Below are positions 1 through 8,492 of a stretch of 43,339 bases of DNA, in pieces; the first letter of the stretch is position 1, and each line of letters starts with the position of its first letter. The position numbers were made by a program, and so were the translations under genes. Under the pieces are notes generated by a model. It was not told the origin of the DNA. It made no database searches and was given only the letters and a program-made list of their open reading frames with translations. Origin of the DNA: Bacteroidota bacterium (GTDB taxonomy: Bacteria > Bacteroidota > Bacteroidia > Chitinophagales > Chitinophagaceae); the NCBI GenBank assembly GCA_023430465.1, contig JAEZAM010000075.1:1-43339 (forward strand), given 5' to 3'.

Positions 1-330
1 CACTCCGCACTCCGCACTTTCATTCAGCCTCTTCACCCTTGTACACCTCTAACCCCGGGATTAATGACACGAGGTACATGGTGCACGGCCAGCGAGGGCA
101 CTTACTTACCGTACAGACCGCAAGGAGCGACTCCACAACTCCGCCCTCCGCACTCCACACTCCGCACTTTCATTCAACCTCTTCACCCCTGGACACCTCT
201 GACCCCGGGATTAATCCCTGCTTAATGACACGGAGTACAGGGTGCACGGCCAGCGAGGCGCGTACCTGCCGTACAGACGGCTAGCAGCGACTCCACACTC
301 CGCCCTCCGCACTCCGCACTTTCATTCAGC
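1..330. repeat. Tandem ~150-bp duplication with ACTCCGC heptamer runs
   Basis: Two long copies and the start of a third are visible. The landmark CATTCA(G/A)CCTCTTCACCC begins at 21 and 171, and CATTCAGCC recurs at 323, giving a period of 150-152 bp. Each copy has a unique core (CCCCGGGATTAAT..., GGTGCACGGCCAGCGAGG...) followed by a low-complexity run of ACTCCGC/CTCCGCA-type heptamers. The second copy has an 11-nt insertion that creates the 12-bp palindrome GGGATTAATCCC near 207. An 81-codon open frame crosses this stretch, but its composition follows the repeat and I do not regard it as a gene. The array continues to the left edge, so its true copy number is unknown. Confidence 0.85.
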
Positions 331-356
331 CTTAACCTCAGCCTCAACCTCAACCC
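331..356. repeat. CTCAAC-type hexamer array upstream of prc
   Basis: Directly after the tandem duplication is a run built from CTTAACCTCAGCCTCAACCTCAACC. It is the same hexamer family, in inverted orientation, as the array that begins at the prc stop codon (2608-2644). The protease gene is therefore bracketed by inverted copies of one simple repeat. Confidence 0.7.
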
Positions 357-417
357 GCCACTCATCAAAAACCCTTGTTAAAAGCCTGTAAGCGTATGAA
401 TTCCTTTGAATTTGCGT

Positions 418-425
418 TATTTTTG
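418..425 (+). promoter_or_regulatory. Candidate Bacteroidota -7 element for prc
   Basis: TATTTTTG matches the TAnnTTTG -7 element. No good -33 TTTG is found at the usual 19-21 nt spacing. If used, transcription would start near 432, downstream of the ATG at 430, which favours the ATG at 460 as the true start. Confidence 0.35.
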
Positions 426-459
426 AGATATGCATCAAGCACTAAAATACCTATTGAAT

Positions 460-2610
460 ATGAAGAGACTACCTATCGTGATCCTGATGATCGTGGCGGC
501 ATCATTCCTGACTTTCCAGACGATGGGCAGGAGCAACAAAACTCCCCCGGATAAATACGAGGCTATCCTCAAACTTGTAGGCGAAATGCTTTCCCAGGCA
601 CACTATAGCCCACAGGACATCAATGATGATTTTTCTAAAAAAATCTTTGCCAAGTTCACCAAAGATCTTGATCCCGAGAAGTCCATGTTCCTGCGGTCGG
701 ATATCGCGAACCTGCGCAAGGAATATGAAACAAAAATCGACGATGAGATCAAAGGTGCTCCTGTGACCTTCTTCAAAGCCGCGGGTGTGATCTTCAACAA
801 GCGTATGGAAGAATCCGCTGCAATCGTTGCGGAATTGCTCGCCAAACCTTTCGAATTTACCACCGACGAAAAAGTTTTGCTGGACGGCGATAAGCTCGAT
901 TATCCCGCAAATACGGCCGAGGTAAAAGAACGCTGGCGCAAAAAACTCAAGTACCTCACCCTCGAGCGTTACGCTGAGCTGCTTGATATCCGGGAGAAAA
1001 ATAAGGGCAAGGCGGACTTCGTCGTGAAGACCGATGCGGAGTTGGAAAAAGAGGCCCGCGAGAAAACGAAGAAGGTCATCGATCGCATGTTTGAGCGGTT
1101 CCGTTTCAAATTCAACGACGATGACAAATTCAATGTATTCGTGAATGCCATCACTACTACAATGGACCCCCATACTGAGTTTTTCCCGCCGGTGGATAAA
1201 CGATATTTTGATGAAGAAATGAGCGGCCGGTTCTTTGGTATCGGCGCATCCCTCCAATACGACGAAGGAAACATCAAGGTGAGCAGCATCGTAACGGGAA
1301 GTCCTGCCTGGAAATCGGGCGAATTACAGCCGGGCGATGTCATCCAGAAAGTGGCACAGGGTAAGGAAGAGGCGGTTGATCTCACAGGTTTCATAGTGAC
1401 CGATGCGGTGAAACTCATCCGCGGTAAGAAAGGCACCGAAGTAAAACTCACCGTGAAGAAAGCAGATGGAACGGTAAAAGTGATCAGTCTTATCCGCGAC
1501 CAGATCGTGCAGGATGAAACCTTTGCCCGCAGTGCAATCGTGAAGAACGGCAATTCCAAGATCGGTTATATTTTCCTGCCCGAGTTCTATGCTGATTTTG
1601 AAAACCCGAACGGCGCAAGAAGTTATATCGACGTGGAAAATGAAGTGAAAAAGCTCAAAGAGGAGCAGGTGGATGGCATTGTCATAGACCTGCGCAATAA
1701 TGGTGGTGGCTCTCTGTATGATGTTGTACAAATGGCCGGGCTATTCATCGAAGATGGTCCGATCGTACAGGTGAAGGACAGGGAGAACAAAGCAAGCGTG
1801 TTGCGTGATAAGAATAAGAACGTATTGTACTCGGGCCCTCTGGCAGTGATGGTGAATGAGTTCAGCGCTTCGGCGTCGGAGATATTTGCCGCTGCAATCC
1901 AGGATTATGGCCGCGGTGTTATTATCGGCAGCACCTCCACTTATGGAAAGGGCACGGTGCAACGCAATATCGGGCTTGATCCTGAAACTGGTTTCTCCAT
2001 GTCCAACTCAGAGCTTGGAACGGTGAAACTAACCCTGCAGAAATTCTACCGGATCAATGGCGGCTCGACGCAATTGAAAGGAGTTGCTTCGGATATAGTA
2101 TTGCCTGATCAGTTGGAGTACCTCAAAGTGCGCGAAAAAGATGATCCGGATGCCTTGCCCTGGGACGAGATTAATAAATCGCCCTACGCTTCCTGGAATG
2201 CCGGATACGATCTTAAGACCATCCAGCAATTGAGCGCTCAGCGTGTAGAAAATGACGAAGTATTCTCTGCAATCAAGAAGAACACGGAGTGGCTGGCAAG
2301 TCAGAACGATAAAGAATATTCTCTCCAACTGGATAAATACCGCAAAGAGCAAAAGCTGATCCGTGCTGCCTTTGCACAAAATGATTCTCTGCTGAAACTC
2401 CGTGCAGAGAACAACGTGACTGCGTTAACGATAGAAGTGGATAAATGGGCAGATGATAAGGCTAAGCAGGAAAGATTTGCACAATGGCTCAAAGCCCTTC
2501 GCAAAGATATTTACCTCGACCAGGCGGTCAAGGTGGTAGGTGATATGATCAATCAGCAGAACCTGGCTAAAGCAACACCAGCGGAGGAGAAGCCGAAGAA
2601 AGCGTTCTGA
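460..2610 (+). CDS. prc: Carboxy-terminal processing protease (Prc/Tsp type, S41)
   Basis: Periplasmic serine protease of the long Prc/Tsp class (S41A). It is anchored or exported by an N-terminal hydrophobic segment (about residues 4-20) and is expected to trim or degrade envelope proteins. Numbered from the ATG at 460 (716 aa), an N-terminal helical region is followed by a PDZ domain (about 235-330, starting after DPHTEFFPP). The peptidase core follows, with the Ser-Lys dyad at S471 (in FSASASEIFAAA) and K497 (in STYGKGTVQ); the spacing is one residue longer than in E. coli Prc as I recall it. A basic, charged C-terminal tail ends in KPKKAF. An ATG at 430 would add ten residues, but a promoter-like element lies just before it, so 460 is preferred. 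The stop codon runs directly into a GGTTAA-type array. Family assignment is firm; substrates cannot be read from sequence. Confidence 0.95.
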   Translation: MKRLPIVILMIVAASFLTFQTMGRSNKTPPDKYEAILKLVGEMLSQAHYSPQDINDDFSKKIFAKFTKDLDPEKSMFLRSDIANLRKEYETKIDDEIKGAPVTFFKAAGVIFNKRMEESAAIVAELLAKPFEFTTDEKVLLDGDKLDYPANTAEVKERWRKKLKYLTLERYAELLDIREKNKGKADFVVKTDAELEKEAREKTKKVIDRMFERFRFKFNDDDKFNVFVNAITTTMDPHTEFFPPVDKRYFDEEMSGRFFGIGASLQYDEGNIKVSSIVTGSPAWKSGELQPGDVIQKVAQGKEEAVDLTGFIVTDAVKLIRGKKGTEVKLTVKKADGTVKVISLIRDQIVQDETFARSAIVKNGNSKIGYIFLPEFYADFENPNGARSYIDVENEVKKLKEEQVDGIVIDLRNNGGGSLYDVVQMAGLFIEDGPIVQVKDRENKASVLRDKNKNVLYSGPLAVMVNEFSASASEIFAAAIQDYGRGVIIGSTSTYGKGTVQRNIGLDPETGFSMSNSELGTVKLTLQKFYRINGGSTQLKGVASDIVLPDQLEYLKVREKDDPDALPWDEINKSPYASWNAGYDLKTIQQLSAQRVENDEVFSAIKKNTEWLASQNDKEYSLQLDKYRKEQKLIRAAFAQNDSLLKLRAENNVTALTIEVDKWADDKAKQERFAQWLKALRKDIYLDQAVKVVGDMINQQNLAKATPAEEKPKKAF

Positions 2611-2644
2611 TGAGGATGAGGTTAAGGTTAAGGTTGAGGATGAA
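2608..2644. repeat. GGTTAA/GGTTGA hexamer array, left arm of inverted pair
   Basis: The array starts at the TGA of prc and reads GATGAGGATGAGG followed by GGTTAA/GGTTGA hexamers. Positions 2622-2639 are an 18-bp perfect inverted match to 2788-2805. The strong hairpin at 2686-2715 sits between the arms. Confidence 0.85.
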
Positions 2645-2685
2645 GCCTGGAATAGTTGTTGGAAACTATCACAACTGCATAACGA

Positions 2686-2715
2686 ATAAAAGGAAGCCGA
2701 AAAGCTTCCTTTTAT
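2686..2715. terminator. Bidirectional terminator between prc and the DinB gene
   Basis: Perfect 12-bp stem ATAAAAGGAAGC (2686-2697) / GCTTCCTTTTAT (2704-2715) with a 6-nt loop. The stem carries A-rich and T-rich ends, so it can serve both convergent genes, prc (+) and the DinB-fold gene (-). Confidence 0.8.
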
Positions 2716-2783
2716 TATTCTAACTATAAGATATAGAATCGAAGTATTTGGTTTGGAAAACAATTCTCAAAGTCTGCACCAGT

Positions 2784-2817
2784 CTCACCTCAACCTTAAC
2801 CTTAAACTCACTCATCC
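2784..2817. repeat. CTTAAC/CTCAAC hexamer array, right arm of inverted pair
   Basis: Inverted partner of 2608-2644 (18-bp perfect match, 2788-2805). The array overlaps the 3' end of the minus-strand DinB gene: its stop codon (2812-2814, TCA on the plus strand) lies inside the repeat-like CTCATCC. Confidence 0.85.
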
Positions 2818-3321
2818 CAGGTACCGTTCCCTCGTCACATTGATATGATGCAATGCATGCCCGATGATGGTATAACCCAATGCCAGCACGTAGGTAGGAT
2901 TTGTGCCGGCTGTTCCTTCCCCTTCGAGTTGCTCGGAGGAAAAAGATTGAAACAATAGTTCGGAGGAGCGGCGAACAACTTTGAACTCCTCCACAAGTTT
3001 CTCCCAGGTCCGGCGGTCGGCCTGGGCCGTAGCGGCAAAATGGTTTTCGTCAAAGGGCTGCAACACCGTCTTATCAAAGCGGGCAAATCGCAATGCCCTA
3101 TAAGCAAACACCCGTTCTGCATCGATCACATGCTGCAGTACTTCACGGATCGTCCATTTATCTTCGGCATAGCGGTAATCATGTTTGTCGGAGGGAATGG
3201 TATCAAGAAAACGGATAAAGGCAGCACTCTGATTGACAAAAGATTCCAGGATATCATCCTCCGGCACAAGGTTGATATATCCATGAAATGATGAAGCAAC
3301 ACGGGAAAGGTCAGGTTTCAT
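2812..3321 (-). CDS. DinB-superfamily (DinB_2) putative metal-binding protein
   Basis: A 169-aa four-helix-bundle protein of the DinB/YfiT superfamily. Members are often thiol-dependent transferases or stress-linked metalloproteins, but most Bacteroidota copies have no proven reaction. The conserved metal-triad pattern is visible: H64 in LQHVIDAER, and H155 and H159 in GHALHH near the C terminus. The motif KWTIREVLQHVIDAERV is characteristic. There is no signal peptide, so it is cytoplasmic. It stands alone, convergent with prc; its stop lies in the hexamer array. The substrate is unknown. Confidence 0.85.
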   Translation of the reverse strand: MKPDLSRVASSFHGYINLVPEDDILESFVNQSAAFIRFLDTIPSDKHDYRYAEDKWTIREVLQHVIDAERVFAYRALRFARFDKTVLQPFDENHFAATAQADRRTWEKLVEEFKVVRRSSELLFQSFSSEQLEGEGTAGTNPTYVLALGYTIIGHALHHINVTRERYLG

Positions 3322-3385
3322 GATAGTTATTTAGCTTCAAGATCGGGATAATTCCTGTTTTTGGTACGGGAGAAGGAGAATGGGT

Positions 3386-3415
3386 AAAAAAAAATCCCTC
3401 CGCAAGGGAGGGATT
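3386..3415 (-). terminator. Rho-independent terminator of the S8 protease gene
   Basis: On the minus strand, a 9-bp stem (AATCCCTCC / GGAGGGATT) with a 5-nt loop is followed by an unbroken T8. It lies 15-45 bp after the stop of the minus-strand protease gene. Confidence 0.9.
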
Positions 3416-3429
3416 AAAAGAGGATAGTT

Positions 3430-5121
3430 TTATGACTTGATCTTTGTCTTGACCTTTGATTTTGACGGAGTGGCTTTCTTTTCCGGTTTTACCGTGCCCG
3501 CCAGTTTGATTGCTTCATAAGCGTTAATGAGTCCGCCGGAACGGCTCAATTCAGACAGTTTCACGTCTTCGGCTGTGCCTGGATTCTTCACATCGATGTC
3601 AGGCTTTTGCGCTGATTTCTCAATGATCATCTTCACCTGTGCCGGGCTGAGGTTTGGATAATACTGAAGGATAAACGCCGCCATACCTGCTACAACGGGA
3701 GAAGCCATGCTCGTTCCCTGCAGGTTCTGGTAAGTATTGCCGCCAGGTACCGTTGAATATATCTTTACGCCAGGAGCGAATACATCCACTTCCTTCTTGC
3801 CATAATTGGAGAAGCTTGCCGTCAATCCACCCGCTTTCGGATCGCCGCTGGCACCAACGGTGATCCAGTTCGGAGCTCTTGTTTTGTCCTGGTACACCGG
3901 TGTGGGGAAATTCCAGGTGGTATCCAGGTTTTGTGCGCTGTTACCGGCTGCGTGAACCAGCAATACACCTTTCGATTGTGCATACTTCACCGCATCATCC
4001 ACCCATTTTTTCTCCGGTGAAAAGCCTTTACCAAAACTCATGTTGATCACCTTTGCGCCGTTATCAACTGCATAACGGATACCAAGAGCGATGTCCTTGT
4101 CGTGCTCATCTCCATCAGGCACCGCGCGGATTGTCATGATGCGTACGTTGTCGGCCACACCATCCATTCCAACACCATTGCCACGGGATGCAGCAATGAT
4201 CCCGGATACGTGTGTGCCATGCAGGGCTGATTTATTGCTGACCATGACGTTGTTGTTGCCATAATACTGGTCATTGAAATCATCGTAGTTATCTTTCACA
4301 ATGTCACCACGGAAATTTTGAGGAGCCTTATCCTTGGCTTCCGCCTTCCGGATCTCGCCATTCACATAATCGCCAAAACCTTCCAGGAAATCCTTGTTGG
4401 AGCTTTCGAGCATGTCGTTGCCCCTCAACAGACCGAGAAATGCATTTTTCGCGCGGCGAACATCGCTGTTGCTGACGCTGAAAGTGTCGAGTTCGTGACC
4501 GGTATAGCTTTCTTTGCCGATTGCCAGGCGAATGATGCTGTCGTTCTTTACCATGCTCTCATAGACCTTCTTCATCATCATCACTTCTTCCGGCGAGCCG
4601 CTCTCTTCTGAACCGGCGATATCTTTCGCTGCCCGGCTCCACATTTCATATTCATCCCTTTCCGCTTTCGAGAGGCTTTTCACATTGACCTGCTTGCCAT
4701 CCCATTTCTGTTTGAATTTATGATATACACGGGCAGCTTCATAGGAATCCTGCTCTACATTGCGACCGTCACGGCCGCCGAGGAAGTTCCACCCGTAAAT
4801 ATCATCAACGTAACCATTGTTGTCATCATCGATCCCGTTGCCAGGTATCTCTTTTGGGTTCTTCCACAATACATTTTTCAGGTCCTCATGGAGTGTATCA
4901 ACACCAGAGTCAATCACTGCCACGATCACCGGAGTGCTCTTCAGATTCTTGGAACGCACAAAATCATACGCCTTATTCATGCTGATACCATAGTATCCAC
5001 TGTCTGCCTTGTCCAGGAGATGCCAGCCTTTCGGCACATCCGGTTTTTGGGCAAACACCGTTGCCGCACTCAGCAAACAACCGCCAGCCATCAGTAAGGT
5101 ACTTTTCAGGAGTCTCTTCAT
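3430..5121 (-). CDS. Subtilisin-like serine protease (S8) with long insertion
   Basis: Exported subtilisin-family protease, 563 aa from the ATG at 5121 (MKRLLKST...). It has a clear signal peptide ending near TVFAQ. The catalytic residues are D71 (VAVIDSGVD), H301 (LHGTHVSGI) and S471 (QGTSMASPVVAG), with the oxyanion Asn at N394 (HAAGN). Asp and His are about 230 residues apart, against about 32 in subtilisin. The extra ~190 residues are charged and Lys/Glu-rich and could fold as an inserted helical domain. There is no obvious C-terminal sorting domain; the tail is Lys-rich (KKATPSKSKVKTKIKS). The reading frame can be extended upstream to 5184, but a promoter-like element lies in that extension and the signal peptide fits only the 5121 start. 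Precise substrate unknown. Confidence 0.93.
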   Translation of the reverse strand: MKRLLKSTLLMAGGCLLSAATVFAQKPDVPKGWHLLDKADSGYYGISMNKAYDFVRSKNLKSTPVIVAVIDSGVDTLHEDLKNVLWKNPKEIPGNGIDDDNNGYVDDIYGWNFLGGRDGRNVEQDSYEAARVYHKFKQKWDGKQVNVKSLSKAERDEYEMWSRAAKDIAGSEESGSPEEVMMMKKVYESMVKNDSIIRLAIGKESYTGHELDTFSVSNSDVRRAKNAFLGLLRGNDMLESSNKDFLEGFGDYVNGEIRKAEAKDKAPQNFRGDIVKDNYDDFNDQYYGNNNVMVSNKSALHGTHVSGIIAASRGNGVGMDGVADNVRIMTIRAVPDGDEHDKDIALGIRYAVDNGAKVINMSFGKGFSPEKKWVDDAVKYAQSKGVLLVHAAGNSAQNLDTTWNFPTPVYQDKTRAPNWITVGASGDPKAGGLTASFSNYGKKEVDVFAPGVKIYSTVPGGNTYQNLQGTSMASPVVAGMAAFILQYYPNLSPAQVKMIIEKSAQKPDIDVKNPGTAEDVKLSELSRSGGLINAYEAIKLAGTVKPEKKATPSKSKVKTKIKS

Positions 5122-5161
5122 TTTGCAATGTTTATTTAGTCTGTAAATTTCCGCAAAGCGG

Positions 5162-5169
5162 CAAAAATA
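5162..5169 (-). promoter_or_regulatory. Candidate -7 element for the S8 protease gene
   Basis: Read on the minus strand this is TATTTTTG, an exact match to TAnnTTTG. A weak TTTA lies at about -33 spacing. It would place the RNA start about 30 nt before the ATG at 5121 and exclude the longer open-frame start at 5184. Confidence 0.4.
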
Positions 5170-5198
5170 ATGCTTACCATTCATACATTAAACGGTAA

Positions 5199-5234
5199 TA
5201 AAAAACCCTGCGAATCAGTGTTATGCAGGGTTTT
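5199..5234 (-). terminator. Terminator of the OmpA/TSP3 gene
   Basis: Ten-bp perfect stem AAAACCCTGC (5202-5211) / GCAGGGTTTT (5225-5234). Read on the minus strand it ends in a T-rich tract. It lies just downstream of the minus-strand OmpA-family gene. Confidence 0.85.
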
Positions 5235-5260
5235 AGCGCCTTGTGGACGAGCGGGGGTGA

Positions 5261-6766
5261 TTATTGGTTGCGCAGTTTCAGCTCCACTCGTCTGTTTTTA
5301 GCTTTTTCTGCTGCTGTTCTTCCGCTATTCAGCGGGCGATCCGGTCCATAGCCCCTGGCTTCCAGCCGATCCGGTGCTACGCCCTTCTTCACGAGGTAAC
5401 TCATAACTGCATCTGCGCGCGTCTGGGAAAGCTTCATGTTGGTTTCATACCGACCCTCCTGGCTGGTATGGCCCTCAATGGACAGGTTAATCAACGGGTT
5501 CTCGGCGAGCAGCGCGGCTACTTCATCCAGAACTTTAAAAGAACTTCCTATCAGCGTGGCACTGTTTACTTTAAATTGGATTTGTTTAGCCGCAAATTCC
5601 ACTTTTTCTATCATTTCCTGCTGTATCACTGGCGGACATCCATTGTTCTCTGGTACTCCTTTTTCCTGCGGGCACTTGTCATCTTCATCATGCACCCCAT
5701 CATCATCAGTGTCCGGGATCGGGCAGCCCTGGTAACGCTGGAGCCCGGCTATTGCGGGGCATTTATCGTCCTTGTCAACAATGCCGTCGCCATCGGTGTC
5801 AGGATAAGGGCAGCCTGCATTATCGGCCGGACCAGCTACCGCCGGACAACGATCGTCTTTATCCAGCACCCCATCGCCATCTGCATCCGGGTACGGGCAG
5901 CCTTTGTTCTCAACCGGTCCCGCCTGCGAGGCACAGCTATCCTGGTAATCAGGTATACCATCACTGTCAGTATCGGGACAGCCACTGAATTGTACGGACC
6001 CCGGGATATCCGGGCATTTATCCTTGTTATCATTTACGCCATCCTTATCGCGGTCTTTAGGCGCCATCTTCACGGGCTTGCCGAGGAAGATACCCAGGGA
6101 GACACCCATCACCTCGTGCTTGTAATCACGCACGGTGTAGGCCGAAGCATCATAGATATCTTTCAGCCCACGGGCATATTTTGCGGTGATGGACACGCGA
6201 CCAAGTTCAAAGCCAGCAAGTCCGTTCACGCCATAATCAAGTGTTGAATATTGATCTTTACCCTTCCCGACAGGCAGGTCATCGTTTTCTTCAAGTGTGT
6301 ACAGCAAGGCTTTACTGACTGTTTCTTTTTTTGTTTTGCCACCATAGAAAAATGAAGCATAGGGGCCTGCGCCAATAATGAATTTGGCAGATCGTCCTAA
6401 ACGCAGCTTATAGACGAGGTTGATGGGGAAGTCAATATAGTTCAGGTATTCCGTAGAACGCACACTAAGGGTGGACGACACGGTGGTGTCATAGTCATGC
6501 GCATATTTTCGCCCCTTGTTATGAAAAATGATACCGGGTTGAATAGAAAACGATGATGTAGGAGAGAGCGGTAGGTCTGCCATGAAGCCCAGGTGTATTC
6601 CGGTCCTTTTGGAATAGTCGGCTGATGTGGTGTCAAAGCCAGGTATATCGTTTTTTTCAATGATCCCGGATTGATGTATGCCTCCAACCAGCGCAACCCT
6701 GACCTGGGCCCCGGTTTTGATTATGCCAATGCAAATAAAAGACAGGAGCAGGAGGTACCGTTTCAT
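5261..6766 (-). CDS. Outer-membrane OmpA-family protein with TSP type-3 repeats
   Basis: A 501-aa outer-membrane protein in three parts. After a signal peptide (1-20, ending KTGAQ) comes a predicted beta-barrel of the OMP_b-brl type (about 22-230). Five calcium-binding thrombospondin type-3 repeats of the form D.D.DG..D..D.CP follow (about 238-378), then an OmpA_C peptidoglycan-binding domain (about 395-501). The OmpA domain shows the LSQTRADAV and KNRRVEL motifs. The usual GHTD is GHTS here (residues 432-435), a change I have seen in other Bacteroidota OmpA domains. The likely role is to tether the outer membrane to the wall. The gene is monocistronic, with its own terminator. Confidence 0.95.
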   Translation of the reverse strand: MKRYLLLLSFICIGIIKTGAQVRVALVGGIHQSGIIEKNDIPGFDTTSADYSKRTGIHLGFMADLPLSPTSSFSIQPGIIFHNKGRKYAHDYDTTVSSTLSVRSTEYLNYIDFPINLVYKLRLGRSAKFIIGAGPYASFFYGGKTKKETVSKALLYTLEENDDLPVGKGKDQYSTLDYGVNGLAGFELGRVSITAKYARGLKDIYDASAYTVRDYKHEVMGVSLGIFLGKPVKMAPKDRDKDGVNDNKDKCPDIPGSVQFSGCPDTDSDGIPDYQDSCASQAGPVENKGCPYPDADGDGVLDKDDRCPAVAGPADNAGCPYPDTDGDGIVDKDDKCPAIAGLQRYQGCPIPDTDDDGVHDEDDKCPQEKGVPENNGCPPVIQQEMIEKVEFAAKQIQFKVNSATLIGSSFKVLDEVAALLAENPLINLSIEGHTSQEGRYETNMKLSQTRADAVMSYLVKKGVAPDRLEARGYGPDRPLNSGRTAAEKAKNRRVELKLRNQ

Positions 6767-6849
6767 GGATAAAAGTTTACTCGAGGATATTGTTAGACTG
6801 TAAAAATTGCAAATATTTCGCAGAAAACAAAGGAGTTAGCGTCGTTTTG

Positions 6850-8373
6850 CTACAGATCGAACCTGATACCCTGGGCCAATGGAAGCGTCGTGCTGTAGTT
6901 GATCGTGTTTGTCTGACGGCGCATGTATACTTTCCAGGCATCACTGCCGCTTTCGCGACCGCCCCCGGTTTCCTTTTCACCACCAAACGCACCACCAATC
7001 TCAGCACCGCTGGTGCCGATATTGACATTGGCAATACCACAATCACTGCCCGCCGCCGAGAGGAACTGCTCTGCCTCCCGCAGGTTCAGTGTCATGATGG
7101 CCGAAGATAAGCCTTGCGGCACTTCATTCTGGATGGCGATCGCCTCGTCCAGCGTGGAGTATTTGAGCAGGTAGAGTATGGGCGCGAACGTTTCATGTTG
7201 CACGATCGCATATCCGGGTTCCGCCTCGGCAATGCAGGGGCGTACATAGCATCCGCTTTCATAGCCTTCGCCTTCGAGCACTCCGCCTTCTACGAGGAAC
7301 CGGCCGCCTTCCAGCTCACATTTGCGGATCGCATCAAGGTATTGTTCCACAGCAGCTTTATCGATCAGCGGGCCTACATGGTTCTTTTCATCTAACGGGT
7401 TGCCGATAGAAAGCTGTCCATAAGCAGCTACCAGTTTATTTTTCACCGTATCATACACAGATTCGTGGATGATCAGCCTCCGGGTGGTTGTGCAGCGCTG
7501 GCCGGCCGTTCCAACCGCACCGAACAGCGAGCCTAGTATCGCAATGTCAAGGTCGGCATCTTTAGAAATGATGATAGCATTGTTACCACCCAGTTCAAGC
7601 AGCGCCCGGCCCAGTCGCGCACCAACTGCCGCACCTACCGCTTTGCCCATACGGGTAGAGCCGGTGGCGGATACCAATGGAATTCGCCCGTCGGCCGACA
7701 TCCATTCACCCGCATCACGTCCGCCTATCAGTAAACCACTGACACCTTCGGGAACATTGTTATTTCGGAAAACTTCCGAAACGATATGCTGACAGGCCAC
7801 TGCACAGAGTGGTGTTTTTTCTGAAGGTTTCCAGATACACACATCTCCGCAAACCCAGGCCAGCATCGAATTCCAGCTCCAAACGGCCACAGGGAAATTG
7901 AAGGCGGAAATAATGCCGACGATTCCCAGTGGGTGATACTGTTCATACATCCGGTGTGCTGGTCGCTCACTGTGCATGGTCAGTCCATGTAACTGGCGCG
8001 AAAGGCCAACAGCAAAATCGCAGATATCGATCATTTCCTGCACTTCACCGTAGCCTTCCTGAAGGCTCTTTCCCATTTCATACGACACCAGTTTTCCCAA
8101 TGCTTCTTTTTTTGCACGCAACGCTTCACCGATCTGCCGCACGATCTCGCCGCGTTTGGGAGCGGGCCAGTTTCTCCAGGTCAGGAATGCTTCCGTCGCT
8201 TTCGTTACCAGGGTCTCATAACCTTCCCGGTCCGCGCCTGTGACGGAACCGATCAGTTTGCCATCAACAGGAGAGTACGAGTTGATCTGCTCTCCCTGGC
8301 TTTCCAGCCATTTTGTTCCTATGCTGAGGCCACTGTTTTCCGGATTGATACCAAGCTGTTTCAAGAATTCCAT
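6850..8373 (-). CDS. ALDH7-type aldehyde dehydrogenase (piperideine-6-carboxylate / aminoadipate semialdehyde DH)
   Basis: NAD(P)-dependent aldehyde dehydrogenase of the ALDH7/antiquitin branch, 507 aa from the ATG at 8373. The family oxidises alpha-aminoadipate semialdehyde (in equilibrium with piperideine-6-carboxylate) in lysine degradation. Catalytic Cys is C294 in AGQRCTTTRR, the general-base Glu is E260 in LELGGNNA, and the conserved Asn and Lys are N159 (AFNFP) and K182 (WKPSEK). The CTTTRR context and the C-terminal SGAEIGGAFGGEKETGGGRESGSD pattern are typical of ALDH7. The open frame extends 28 codons further upstream, but that extension overlaps the terminator of the next gene and does not resemble the family, so the ATG at 8373 is used. 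No other lysine-catabolic gene is adjacent, so the exact substrate is inferred. Confidence 0.9.
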   Translation of the reverse strand: MEFLKQLGINPENSGLSIGTKWLESQGEQINSYSPVDGKLIGSVTGADREGYETLVTKATEAFLTWRNWPAPKRGEIVRQIGEALRAKKEALGKLVSYEMGKSLQEGYGEVQEMIDICDFAVGLSRQLHGLTMHSERPAHRMYEQYHPLGIVGIISAFNFPVAVWSWNSMLAWVCGDVCIWKPSEKTPLCAVACQHIVSEVFRNNNVPEGVSGLLIGGRDAGEWMSADGRIPLVSATGSTRMGKAVGAAVGARLGRALLELGGNNAIIISKDADLDIAILGSLFGAVGTAGQRCTTTRRLIIHESVYDTVKNKLVAAYGQLSIGNPLDEKNHVGPLIDKAAVEQYLDAIRKCELEGGRFLVEGGVLEGEGYESGCYVRPCIAEAEPGYAIVQHETFAPILYLLKYSTLDEAIAIQNEVPQGLSSAIMTLNLREAEQFLSAAGSDCGIANVNIGTSGAEIGGAFGGEKETGGGRESGSDAWKVYMRRQTNTINYSTTLPLAQGIRFDL

Positions 8374-8438
8374 GGTGAACGATTTATGGGCGCAAAGGTG
8401 AGTGATTTTTAAAGACGGGACAACTTCATGTACAGGAA

Positions 8439-8472
8439 TAAAAAAGCCACCCTGCAATGCCGGGTGGCTTTT
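8439..8472 (-). terminator. Terminator of the duplicated-domain lipoprotein gene
   Basis: An 11-bp stem AAAAGCCACCC (8442-8452) / GGGTGGCTTTT (8462-8472). On the minus strand it is followed by TTTTTTATT. It separates the lipoprotein gene from the ALDH gene. Confidence 0.9.
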
Positions 8473-8492
8473 AATTGGTGAGACCTCTATTA

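Noticed and set aside
39..284. 81-codon open frame in the left-edge region
   Set aside because: It lies wholly within the tandem duplication, its residues follow the repeat, and it has no ribosome-binding or family signal.
1..330. Possible CRISPR array
   Set aside because: Repeat unit is ~150 bp with degenerate heptamers, not 25-40 bp repeats with unique spacers, and no cas gene is present.
502..1257. 251-codon frame opposite prc
   Set aside because: Antisense shadow of a strongly conserved protease; no recognisable family.
2608..2644. Telomere-like repeat
   Set aside because: GGTTAA/GGTTGA units resemble telomeric motifs superficially, but they are short, internal, and occur as inverted pairs between ordinary chromosomal genes.
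5264..6247. 327-codon frame opposite the OmpA/TSP3 gene
   Set aside because: Length is explained by the regular Asp/Gly-rich TSP3 codons on the other strand; translation is low in family-like motifs.
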